In this document: one piece after another, positions 35,601-46,201 of the stretch
Position numbering within the stretch: the stretch's first letter is position 1
How the letters are laid out: each line of letters opens with the position of its first letter
Assembly: GCA_022885665.1 (NCBI GenBank)
Contig: JAGQDJ010000001.1
Span: 124,001 to 188,000 of the forward strand
Source: Triops longicaudatus
Lineage: Eukaryota > Arthropoda > Branchiopoda > Notostraca > Triopsidae
Direction: 5' to 3'
Length of the DNA stretch: 64,000 nt
The notes under the pieces: generated by a model
What the model was told of the DNA's origin: nothing
The model's database searches: none
The model's input: only the letters and a program-made list of their open reading frames with translations
Position numbers and translations under genes: made by a program

Positions 35601-37989
35601 CTGAAAGCGAGTCGAGTGACGAGGAGGAAGGTTCTGACGAAGATAGCGAAAGCGTCAGCTCACAGTCGAGTGAAGAACTTAACGAAGAGCGAGGATTTCA
35701 ACCAATTCAGGAACAACGGAAAACGTAGGAATCATTGAATGCAATTAATGAGAGTTAGTTAGAATAGTTAAGTATTAATTCGCATCTGCTTCCACAGGGC
35801 CGAGCCAAGTGCGGCGATGAAAGCCGCCCTCAAAGTATTCCACGATTCGTTAAAGGTACCAGGGAAAAGCCAGAAGTTAACCTCCGCTTTGAGTATTATC
35901 CAAAGGGAATGGTTTCAAGTAAGTCGCGGTTAAGTGCGTTCATTAATTTGATCTTGTTTAGTTCGTTATTTCATTCGTCACGGTTTGAGCAGGACACGTT
36001 CCCACTGCTGTTTAACACGTGTTACTGAGCGAAATGTCGTGGATTGTCGTGCTCCTTTCGCTCGGTAACACGAATTTAAGTAATTTAGACTGTTTGGATA
36101 TTTAGATATCATAAGACGTGTTACCGAACGAACGTAGCACAAACGCCAGCGATAGTTTTCTCGGTGCCCAGGGTTGTGATCTCGAGACCAGTCTCGAGGC
36201 CCCTAAAGTCGCGTCTCGTTTTCGACAATTTCAGCCTGGTCTCAAGATCCCGAGACCGGTGTCAGTGGCGACAAGTTTCAGTAATCTCGGTCCCGAAACC
36301 TCAGGCCTCGGTCTCGTCTCGATCTCGAGAAGGTCGGTCTCGACAACAACCCTGTCGGTACGACGTGTAAAGGTGGCAATGGAAGCAGCCTAAGAAGGGT
36401 ATAAAGTCCTGTATGGTTGCAATTAGCTTAAGTACAGTAGTGTTTATCTATTTAGCTTTTTAAAGTGTAATCATTTATATATTTTATTTATTTATTTCTA
36501 CTCTTGAAGTTCATCTTCAATTGTGTCCTACTACAACAATGTTTATCTTGCACTCTCTGTATAGCCCACATAGAGGATTTCTAGAGAGAATGCCAGAATA
36601 AATCCAAAATTATTAGTAGAAGTACAGCTCGAAGAACCTTATCGTAGACGTGAAAAAGGAATATACCGCTAGCATCTGTGATATTCATTTGTTATTAAAA
36701 TTAATGCGTGTTAATAGTTCACACTTTCCTTTCCATTCCCAGGTATCAAGTACCAAAACTGCAAACGCCTTGGACGTGGAAGATTATTTGGACGCTCTAG
36801 AGAACGTGACTCATGAAGTCATGTGCAAAGTCATTAACATGACTGATTTGAATGTAAGTTGTGCTTGATCTTGCCAGAGTTTATGTTGATTCATGTCCTT
36901 GTTCAGGGTAATACGGCTTTGCATTATGCCGTATCCCACGGCAATCTTGACGTCGTCTCGCTATTACTGGATTCCAAGGTGTGCGATGTTAGTGTGGCAA
37001 ACCACGCAGGTTATACTGCCCCAATGCTGTTGGCTTTAGCTCCTATACGTTCCGATACTCACCGCCACGTTGCACGCCGCCTATTCCATATGGCGGACGT
37101 TAACGCCCGGGCGGCTCAGCACGGCCAAACCGCCCTCATGTTAGCAGTTTCACATGGACGCAGTGATACCGTGCGTCTTCTTCTTGAAGCCGGTGCAGAT
37201 ATGAATATTCAAGATGTGGATGGCAGCACTGCCCTAATGTGCGCAGCTGAACACGGCCATACCGACATAGTTAAATGTCTCTTGCTCCAGCCGGACTGCG
37301 ATGCGACACTGAAAGATAACGTAAGTTGCTTATTTTTACAAAGGAAGTAATTTTAACTCCGTTACATTTTGAGAATTCTTGTACTCTTCGTTGTGTAATC
37401 AGAAAGTTGGATTTTCCCGTTATAGTTTTACATCGGTTAGAATTTATAACAGGAAGTCGATTACTTCAAGCTTTAGTGGATAAACTTTGCATTGTTAAAT
37501 TCGAAGCTTTTGTGGTCCATGTGATCTGCAAGATGAAGTGATCTTTTTCAAAGAAATCTGGCTTTCGTGAGGAGAAGGGTGAGCTTTCCCGTTAGCTCGC
37601 TGAAGCTTCTTGGCAGTTTCTAGGACCACTTTTAAACTTGCTTGATGACCTCTGTAATTTGTTTTCTTCGTTTTCCTAATTAGGATGGTTCAACGGCATT
37701 GTCAATTGCAATGGAAGCGGGGCACAAGGACGTAGGTGTTCTCATTTACGCCCATCTCAATTTGGGACGCAACACATCTCCTTACGCTTCTTTACGACAT
37801 CCGCGTCGCTCTTCGTCCCGCGCTTCGACTCCCAACTCAGTTCACTCCTTAGCCACGCCTCCTGCGTCCCCTTTACCCTACCGGTCATCTAACCGCTTAT
37901 CGTCCTCATCCTTGCCACCTATCCCATTATCACCTTCTTCTTCCTCTTCTACTGCAACTTCTCCCACGTTAACACGGAAGAAGAAGTAA
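32612..37989 (+). CDS. KANK: KN motif and ankyrin repeat protein (KANK)
   Basis: Nine exons (32612-33124, 33561-33798, 33904-34073, 34160-35538, 35596-35724, 35798-35918, 36743-36853, 36907-37320, 37684-37989) give 1126 residues. The KN motif is at about 84-118 (CPYGFHIDTDFVRYCEDI plus a basic run); in this family it binds the talin rod. A coiled coil (about 279-327) has the family signature QVRQQMAQ-like, ELEEQVKIIPVLQ, VLQEEKRKL. A long linker carries TQT-type motifs and CxxC pairs at 545-664. Then come an acidic stretch, ALKVFHDSL, and five ankyrin repeats (about 888-1060; GNTALHYAVSHGN, GSTALMCAAEHGH) with a Ser/Pro tail. KANKs link focal adhesions to cortical microtubule complexes. The start follows an acceptor at 32585 and has the context ACAATGG. 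Confidence 0.95.
36000..36400. repeat. Palindrome-rich insertion in KANK intron 6
   Basis: The intron at 35919-36742 is 824 nt where most KANK introns are 53-120 nt. It holds inverted TGTTACTGAGCG/CGCTCGGTAACA motifs and a dense set of GGTCTCGAGACC-like palindromes (36170-36350). This pattern fits a nested small DNA transposon or satellite fragment. Confidence 0.5.
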
Positions 37990-38417
37990 GCTGTCTATGA
38001 CTTTTACAAAAGAAAAAGAGACAAATGACAGAAAGGCACATTAAAGACTTACACAGGGTTTATTAACACGAGCCTTCGCAATGAAGTTGTTAACAAGTTT
38101 AATGCGGCGTTTTGGTTGGGTGACCACTAGCAAGACATTCCCAGCTTTTGTGATACGATTGGATATGGTTTATATGGTAATAAGACTGCTGTCACGCGAA
38201 ATGTTAAAATGAATCATTACTTTTATGAAAAATGTGAGTCGCTGTGCTATACGACGGTCGACAAAGGTGAATTGCTAGGTCTTCGGCTGAGTAATGAGAT
38301 TATTTTTTTTATTCTTATTATACAAAGGCAGTACAAAGAGGTTTTGTCGATGACAAATACAAAATCTTAACCACTGGACATTCACCACAAAAGCAATCAA
38401 TTCGTTAATGTCAAAGC
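37990..38417. other. Convergent spacer between KANK and secreted orphan gene
   Basis: Shared 3' region of two converging genes. TTTATT (AATAAA on the minus strand) near 38060 may serve the minus-strand gene. Nothing else was seen. Confidence 0.45.
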
Positions 38418-39750
38418 TTAGGGTGAGAACATGGATCGAAGGGCGTCCCAAAAATTGTGGGTGTTGATCTCGTTCACAGGAAACATTGCAGGCGTGGCAG
38501 GAATGGAGGATGGCGTGGTTGAAGAACTTTTCCCGTCTTTGAGGGTTTTAAACCAACGCGAGGCATAACTGAAGTCCGTTTCTGAATCCGGAATACCAAT
38601 TACGAGAGGTTTCTTTGTAGGTTCGTCGCGCTGTGTAGGTCTTCTTGCAAAGGGCAAACCACCTCCTTGAGTGTTCTCGCCGACTCCGTAAGGGAGCGGA
38701 TTATACGATCCCCAGTACTTTGTACTCTTGAAAGTCTTCCAGCGTTTGCGAGTGGACTTCTTGGTAGTAGGTTGGTTGGATGATGGGTCGGTCAAGGAAC
38801 TCGATTCCGTAGACAGCTCGGGTAGCTCTGAAACCGTTTCAAGCTCTGCTATTGCTTCGGTAGTAGAAACTGGCTCAGTCTGGTCGCTTTGGTAGTCGAG
38901 AAGCTTAACGCGGTTATGGCGACCACGTTTCGAATTAGATTTGGAAGTTTTCTTACCATTCTTGCCGGTCGCATATTCATGGAAAGGCTCTTGAGTTGTA
39001 ACAAGAAGGTTGACAGTTTGAACGACTGGTTTCATTGCCGTACTGTCCATTGATAGCGGATCGAGACGGTTGACTTGCCATGGGTGCAGAACAATAGCGC
39101 TGAGCCTGCTTGGCTGCCCGGCAGAATTAAACGTTTCCTAACGAAATAATTTGTACTTCTACGGTTCAACGACCCTTAAAATAGAAAAAAAATGCTACGC
39201 GTATTTCTTGAAGATCTGTATTTCTGTCAGAAAATTCGGCTAACACTAATTGTAGGAATAGTTGGCGAATACCTTAATTCCCTCAAATAAAAATGTTCGC
39301 TTTGCGTACATATACGACAAACGATTTTTTTTGCAAATTTTGACAAGAAACTTACAAAAAAATTCTACGCTGGTAAAAGAAAATCGTTACCACTCAATTA
39401 AGAATACACTGGCAGCTTTGTGGGAACTTCACGTTACTTGAAATTCCCATCAGTTAAGAAGCTAGTGAATTCGCACTGCTTTTTGCAATTGCACTGGTAA
39501 TTTTTGCTATTGTCTTGCTAAGTTTTCGTAATTTCCAATTCGTTCACGTCAAAGTTGAAGCTTTATAATATGACCAATATTTTTTTTTAGCTTAAGCCAC
39601 ACAGTTCAGGACAATATCGTTTACCTCGAGAACAACTGTAGGCGTATTTTTCTCAACTAACCGCATAGGAAGGAACCGAGCTCGACACCACACTTGATTG
39701 ATTCCAATCAGCACTAGCCAAACTACGTAAGTCACATATTTCGTTGTCAT
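38418..39750 (-). CDS. Orphan secreted Ser/Thr/Lys-rich protein
   Basis: Two exons on the minus strand, 39750-39662 and 39105-38418, join to 258 residues. Exon 1 encodes a signal peptide (MTTKYVTYVVWLVLIGIN followed by QVWCRA). The donor CG/GTTAGT joins the acceptor AAGCAG in frame; an alternative acceptor (CGTTAG, about 39137) would change the frame. The mature protein has a basic patch (KNGKKTSKSNSKRGRHNR), an acidic Ser/Thr-rich middle that may be O-glycosylated, and a C-terminal part with RRKW-like and YWGSYNPLPYG segments ending in FWDALRSMF. There are no paired cysteines or known domains. It is probably an extracellular or secretory-pathway protein of unknown role. Confidence 0.65.
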
Positions 39751-40822
39751 AGTTCAACTTCCGCACGAAACAGTGGTTCCGAAAATTTTAGAAGTCCTTT
39801 TTACCCGCCGCTGACAGGAGAAAGAAAATGTATCCCCTCCCAAATTGTACGAAATTGAGTCGTGTTACCCCTCGAACATGGATAAAAGGGCAAGATAGAC
39901 ATTGGCAGCTAAATTTGGCAGGTAATTTAATGAAGGTACACTCGTTTTTGTATCACTTAGACGGCACAGATCTCCAAGGTTTGCAATGTGTGACAGATTC
40001 CTACAGGAAGGAAGTGTCCTGCATCGAACCAAATTATGATCTCTCGCTTCGGTCAAGCAGCGAGACTATCTTGATAAATGGTGCGGCTACAAGTCGCTTT
40101 TTATATCGGAAGAACCAGCGGTCTAATGATGGAGGGTGGCATTTACAAGGTTTCCGCTCGTTCTTTTAGATTCTACTAAGTCGTGCGTTGATATAGACTA
40201 ATGCCAGAGCGCAACTTCGGAAAACACGCTCATGGACACGTTTTTTCAATTTAAAATCCACTGTTTTCAGTCACACAAAAAAAATTATTTCGCGAACAGT
40301 GTCACGGTGTTCTTCTACTCCAGTCACGTTTGACTATCGTCTTCATTTCGGTTTTCTTCGCCTAAAGTGCTCAAGGAAGCCTTACAAACTGTTCTACGAA
40401 AGAGGGGAACCATAATTTAATTTTCCAAGGTTATGGATAATATTTCCCGAATTATCTACATTTATCGTTTAAATAAAAAAGGTGAAACTGTCAAAATATT
40501 CTATTTTTTTTCTTCGAAAACCACAAGTGTATTGAAACTTGGCTGAAAATGCACCATTTTGAAAAAGATAGAAAAATTCAGAATGTATCGCTTTAGCGAA
40601 GGAACAACCACAAACACATCAGCCTTTAACCGTAAAATCATATAATTTCTAGGTACACTTAGTGTTTTATACAAGCCCTTGGTGTCGGACTTTTGTTTCT
40701 CTGTTCTATCATACGTGCGTAAAACTTTTTCTTGTTATATTCTTACTCCATAGCTGTGATAACAAAGATTCAACTTCAAGGTGATAAAAAGTCTATTCAT
40801 ATCATGCAATTCCCGTACTCTT
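39751..40822. other. Spacer between two minus-strand genes
   Basis: Upstream region of the secreted orphan gene and 3' region of HSD17B12. An ORF near 39828-40169 has no conserved feature and was not called. Confidence 0.45.
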
Positions 40823-43800
40823 TCACATAGAATTATTAACCGGATTCCGATTCGCGTTTTCTCCTACGATATGTTTCCACTCGTAGTCAGATTTCTTATC
40901 TATTTGCGCTTCCATGTGCTCGCGTCTTTGTTTTTCCAAGCGGCGTAAACCGCCCAATCGCATTTTCTGGAGCCCTTCCAACAAAATTGTTCTCATATAT
41001 TCTGTCCGGAGGTAGTACATCGAGGTATACCACGCCACCTATTCGTCGAGTCAAGGGTTGACAAGGAAAAATTTCAAGTTAGAGCCACCCAAAAATCAAA
41101 CTGTATAACGCTCAGGTCTTAAGCCAGGAAAACAGGAAATAAGCGAGGCAATTTATTTTAGGTTCTAAGATTTTTTATATCAATTTTATCGGAAGTACAA
41201 AGCAAAAATTTTATATTTAAGGGTTGGGGTTTTCATGGGAGTTTAACTCACCTGCTCAATTTGACCTATTTTTTAGCACAAAACCTCAAAAAACACCAAT
41301 TTTGCCAAAAACATATGTGACTTCAAACTTCTCCCGATTCACACAGAATGGAAAGAAGTTCACTCGCGTAATGGAAATTTGACCGGACATTTTTACCCCT
41401 CCCTATAATCGTCCCCTTTTTAACATAGTCAGAATAAAAAACTACGCGTTCAAAACAAATTATACATTCTGCAAAAAAATTATATATGATTGTTTTACTT
41501 GGCCACATGTATCTTTGAACTTGAGAGGTAAGGGTGATGGGTATATAGGAGGGAAAAGAAAGGGGGGAACCAAAAATACAGAGTCTAGAAAAGAAAAGAA
41601 AATCGCCGAGAACCCTGATCCAGTTGTTTCTGTGCACCCACATAAGACTTCTCCCCAAAACAGAAAATCTTTCTTAACAAGTTTTCTTGGGATCTCCATT
41701 TTGTTCTTGTTGCCGTTCTAACTCCATTCGCCGCAGAGCTTTGGCCCTGGTGGTGGACAAGTTCTTCCAGGTTACGTCTTCTACCATTGCTCCGCTTACA
41801 ATGCCCAGGAATCGATACCAGCTTAGCTAATATGCCAATACCAAATTGTATGTGTAAAAAGCTCCCAAAATCTTCGCTCTACACAGTTACTACAAATTCT
41901 TACAGAAACTACTCACAAGAGAAGGAAAAGCTGAGATCGAAGTAGCGGTTAGTAAAACTAACTAGCATGTGCTGAGGGTGTTACCTTTTAAAGGATTGAA
42001 ATTTTTGTGTGTGTATAAAGCAGGTTTTTGGTTTAAAGTATATTAAAGGGTTTTAAACTGACAGGATTTTTTTTAAAAAAGGGTTTTGGTTAAGATGGGA
42101 ACAGATGAGAAATCAAACCTTACCTGGAGTTTGTGAACCCAGTAACCAGGCGAATCAACTTCCAAACCTAGGGTTTGCATTTGCCCGCGAACAAAGTCGC
42201 GTGGGATGGGAGCATCCAGGCGTGGCTTGCGAATTCGACTCATATTAGTAGCCACGAAACCGGGCAAAACGCATTGTACGGTAATGCCCAAGCTTCGGCA
42301 TTCCAGATTCAAGTCCTGTGAAAACTTGAGAACGAAGGCTTTGGTGGACGAATACATGGTCATAAGCGGAGTGGGTAAAACGGCTGACGCGGACGCTATG
42401 TTAAGAATTAAGCCTTTACGGCGTTCCGTCATTTGGGGCAAGACGAGTAGCGTCATTCGGGTCACAGAAGTTACATTACAATTGATCAACGACGTCGCAA
42501 AATTGACCGCTTCCGGAACCTAGAAAGGGAAAAAGGTAAGGAAAATCTTGTCATTTAAAACTGGGGGAAGAACACTAACACCTTACGGCTCTTGCAAAAG
42601 AGATGGGACGAAAGCAGCAGGTTGTCGCATTTGGGAGTGACGCTGCAATAAAAGCACGCGACAGAAAGACTTCAACGGAAATTTTAGTGGGTCAAATGAA
42701 ACTTTTGGCGTATGTAAAGAGCTTGTTCGTGGGCAGCCGTCCGAAGAAAAAGACCGCATTTTCTTCGGCAGGTTTTTGTTCACTTGAAAAACTCTCGGTC
42801 AGGAGAAAAGTAGGACGGCGAGGATTCGTCAAGTGCCTTTGACCTCAGACCGGTTTATTAGCAATTTCTTACGAATAGTCTGAGCAACCAGTTCGTAAAA
42901 TGAGGAAACGAATTAACAAGTAGCAAATCTAGGAAAACTTATAATCTTTGACTTTCTAACAAACGAGTTTCCAAACTGGAACGCACTTTCCAGTAAAAAA
43001 AGAACAACAGTAATTACAACAGATAAGGGTTTATTCAAACGCTTTTGAAATTCGTCAATTGAAACGGAACTGCTCAAACGTGAAGGGCTTGAGCAAAAAG
43101 TCTTGGAGCATCTACTTTACGTATGTATTCCGTTATGCCGATTAGATGAGAGGTAATAACCCCCTTGGGATACTGTTTTCATTTACGGGAGGGTTTTATG
43201 GGAAAAAGCAGTTAGTTTAGAGTAATTTATTAGCCCTACGCTGCAGTCTACAGCTTTTTGAAAAATTTACGAAAGAGAAGGATGAAAAGTAGTTGTTTGG
43301 CAAGGACACCCGCTTTCTCTAAGTCCGTATAACCAACTTTCATCGCATGGTCGGAAGAGACAGGGAGAGTGTAAATGCAAGCAGCGAATATGGGCGAAGT
43401 TTAGCCTTGACAGAGATACATACGGCTTGTTTGGGTTGCGTTTTAGCTGAAAGGCAGATGATTATGGGTTGTGGATTACCTGGCACAAGTATTCGGGATA
43501 AGAATATGACATGCCCACGTTGTTCACCAGTACCCCAATTTCCAAACCGCGAAGCTCTTCGGCAATGCGGTCGTATATGTCGAATCGTGTGAAATCCACA
43601 CTGATTACCTTGGTCTGAACCTTGTACTGCGATTCTAGAAGAAAAACACGTGAAAACAATATTAGTACCTTTCAAGAAAGTGGTCAAATTATATGCAATT
43701 TGATTCAACCGCTTATTTATCACTCAAAGATTTTTTGAAAAAAAAGATAATATACGCAACAACAATCTTACATTGTTCACTTTGTAAGGCTTATAATGCA

Positions 43801-45073
43801 TTGGAGTATAATTAATGTTTAAAGTGCAATGCGTAAAGCACATTTGAATTTGTAGGATTTATCCAGACATAATGAAGGATTCATCTTACCAATTTCTTGA
43901 GCGACCGTTTGGAGCTTGTAAGGCGACCGGCTAATGAGAGCCACATCTAAGCCTCTCGAGGCTAATTCTTCCGCGTAGGCTCGGCCTATACCATCTGTGG
44001 CTCCGGTGATGACTGCAAATATAATTAAAACAAAAAACACTTGCGTTTAGGATCCGAGGTGCTTGAGAAACATTATTCACAGAACTCATTTCCCGTTGGG
44101 TCGTATGACCTGCGAACACGGACCCAAAATATGTATCGCGCTATTGTGCCCGCAAGCTCATCATAATTAGCAACGTGGTCCCTTGACGTCACGCGTACTC
44201 CCTAGTTGCTTTCCCTAAAGTTTTCCGGACTAACGAAGTAGCCAGTAGAACAAATTCATTCGAGAAGCTCTTGTGACATTCATGTTGATCAAGAAATACT
44301 GCCGTATGGGGCAAAAAGAAGAAAAGAAAGTCATGACAAAGCAAGGTGTGGAATCCTTGGCGTGAAAAGGTTGCCATGTGTGAGTTGGAGACGAACATAA
44401 TAAGCATCCGAGCATAGAAAACTCGCAAGGTTTGTCTCACTTGAGTGCCCTTCTCTTTTTTATTTGAACGGCTCCCCCGTTTTATTAAAAAAAATAGAAG
44501 GAAAAGTAAGTACTTAAGGATTTACGACAGAGTTCCATTTTTCTCGAGACTACGCAGGACTCTTACCTAACGGAATCCAAAAGATTTCACTTCTCTTTTG
44601 CATTACTGACTAGGATCTATTCTATCGTCTTATTGAGACCAGAAACGTCTCGCTTCGAAGATCAGCACAGTCATCAGCTGTATTTTCCGCTAAGGAGATT
44701 TCATAGAAAACGTCAAAAAATCCTTCGCTCTTTGTAGTTGCATAACAAACCAGTGCACAAAAGCACCCGCATTTCTCTAATTCTACAGAATACCGGGAGT
44801 AAGGCATCAAACAATTACCGGGAAAAAACGCGCATTTCACTTTTTCAAAAGTTCCGGGTTTTTGCCGATGTGAAGACGACTTCTCAATGAAAGGGTAAAA
44901 GAGTCGACTTTACCTGCCCACCGACCCAATTTGGTGACGTCAAGAGTGTGGCCAAGTGATTTGCCAATCCACTGAGTGTAAACGAATCGCCAAAGAAAAC
45001 GCAGGAATAAGAACGCTGAGATAGCCGTGCCAATCAAACCCGCCAGTTCAAGTAAGGAGAAAGGGAATGCCAT
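40823..45073 (-). CDS. HSD17B12: Very-long-chain 3-oxoacyl-CoA reductase
   Basis: Minus-strand exons 45073-44914, 44012-43890, 43634-43480 and 42519-42124 are followed by either last exon 41826-41674 (328 residues in total) or 41038-40823 (349 residues). A hydrophobic N-terminal anchor (LLELAGLIGTAISAFLFL) is followed by an SDR fold with the cofactor motif TGATDGIG, LVNNVGMSY and the catalytic Ser plus YSSTK. PGFVATNMS and RKPRLDAP match the 17-beta-HSD12 type. The enzyme does the second step of the ER fatty-acid elongation cycle, reducing 3-ketoacyl-CoA with NADPH. The two last exons are in the same phase and similar in sequence (WY near the start, LRRxExxRxx in the middle). Only the upstream one ends in KKTC, an ER dilysine KKXX signal. 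Confidence 0.92.
41152..41157 (-). terminator. Polyadenylation signal for the proximal HSD17B12 last exon
   Basis: AATAAA on the minus strand lies between the two candidate last exons, about 520 bases after the stop of the first. It would let a transcript end before the distal exon, supporting alternative last-exon use. Confidence 0.45.
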
Positions 45074-46201
45074 TGTTTTCTTGCTAGCTTTGACTCGTTG
45101 GGCAGTCCAAAAACATCGGGTGTCACAACTGTCAAATTCTAGTGTTCGCCGGAGTTCACAAATAATCACGACGCTCTCTACCGCAGCGGGGAAGAACGCA
45201 CTCACTAATAGTTCCAAGCTGTTTACTAGTAAAGCGACACGTGCGCTTTTTAACTCACACAGAAGGCCGTTCCCAAGTAGTGGGAAACGCGGCCTCACCT
45301 GTGGAATGGATCACGATGGCCAAACAACTGCTCGAAACGTTCTTACCAAGGCTTGGCTTTATGGCTTCGGTTTAGGCTTGATGGCATGGTGGTTACGGAG
45401 GGAGGGCAACGGGGAGTGGAATTGTTCAGGCATTCCTAATGCTGAGTGCAAAGGGGGAGGGAGGTAGCGAATGGGGATAGAGAGGCAGTCTAAATCCAAA
45501 TCCGTAGAGATGCACTGAGTTTGAGCGTTCCAAGCGCTAGCCGATGGCTTGGGCTGGAGAGAATGGGGTCGAAAAGGAAACGGGTGGGATACGTTTCAAC
45601 CCCCTTGCAAACGGATGACAAAACGTGAGGGGAAAAGAAAAGAGAAGGTGATAAACGAAAGAAAGACGCTGTTACTCGTTTTAAATAAACCATCTGCATA
45701 CGCAAGACATTTTTCTACTTATGTAATTTAACTTTCTTCCCCCCGTTGAACCCTATTCAATGTTCACTACTTTATATCCGCATCTACGGGAGTGACAGTT
45801 TAATGACCCCAACACGCGGATCGTACAATTTGCGGGAAAATAGACTAGCAACAGAGAAAGTATTTTGTCCTAAAAAATAATCATTATTTCTTATGCCATA
45901 GGTAGATGAAATCGCATTTCAAACGCGGTGCTCTCAACTTACGTAGGAGGACTCGGGACCAAACAAACGACTTCGTGTTAAGCGGAGATTCACTTTATGT
46001 GAAATAGGGTTAAATGGTGCAAATCTGAATTCGACTTAAGTGAAGCCGCTGTAGTAGAATGCGCTAATTTAAATGCGAGGGTAATTTTAAGTGACGTACG
46101 AGTCCTTACGAGTTTGTAAGGCCAGTTTCAGATAGTGTTGCTAGGCAACAAGACTATAAACGGTTTTTGTTGACATTTATATCAGAACGTGGCGCGTGGA
46201 A
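45074..46201. other. Divergent promoter region of HSD17B12 and TAMM41
   Basis: About 1.1 kb between two outward-facing start codons. The part near 45955-46060, with GTTAAGCGGAGATTC and related motifs, resembles eroded pogo/Tigger-like transposon ends. No TATA box is obvious for either gene. Confidence 0.5.

Noticed and set aside
45027..45467. Plus-strand ORF of 146 codons overlapping the HSD17B12 first exon
   Set aside because: It is antisense to the HSD17B12 first exon and leader, with no recognisable domain.
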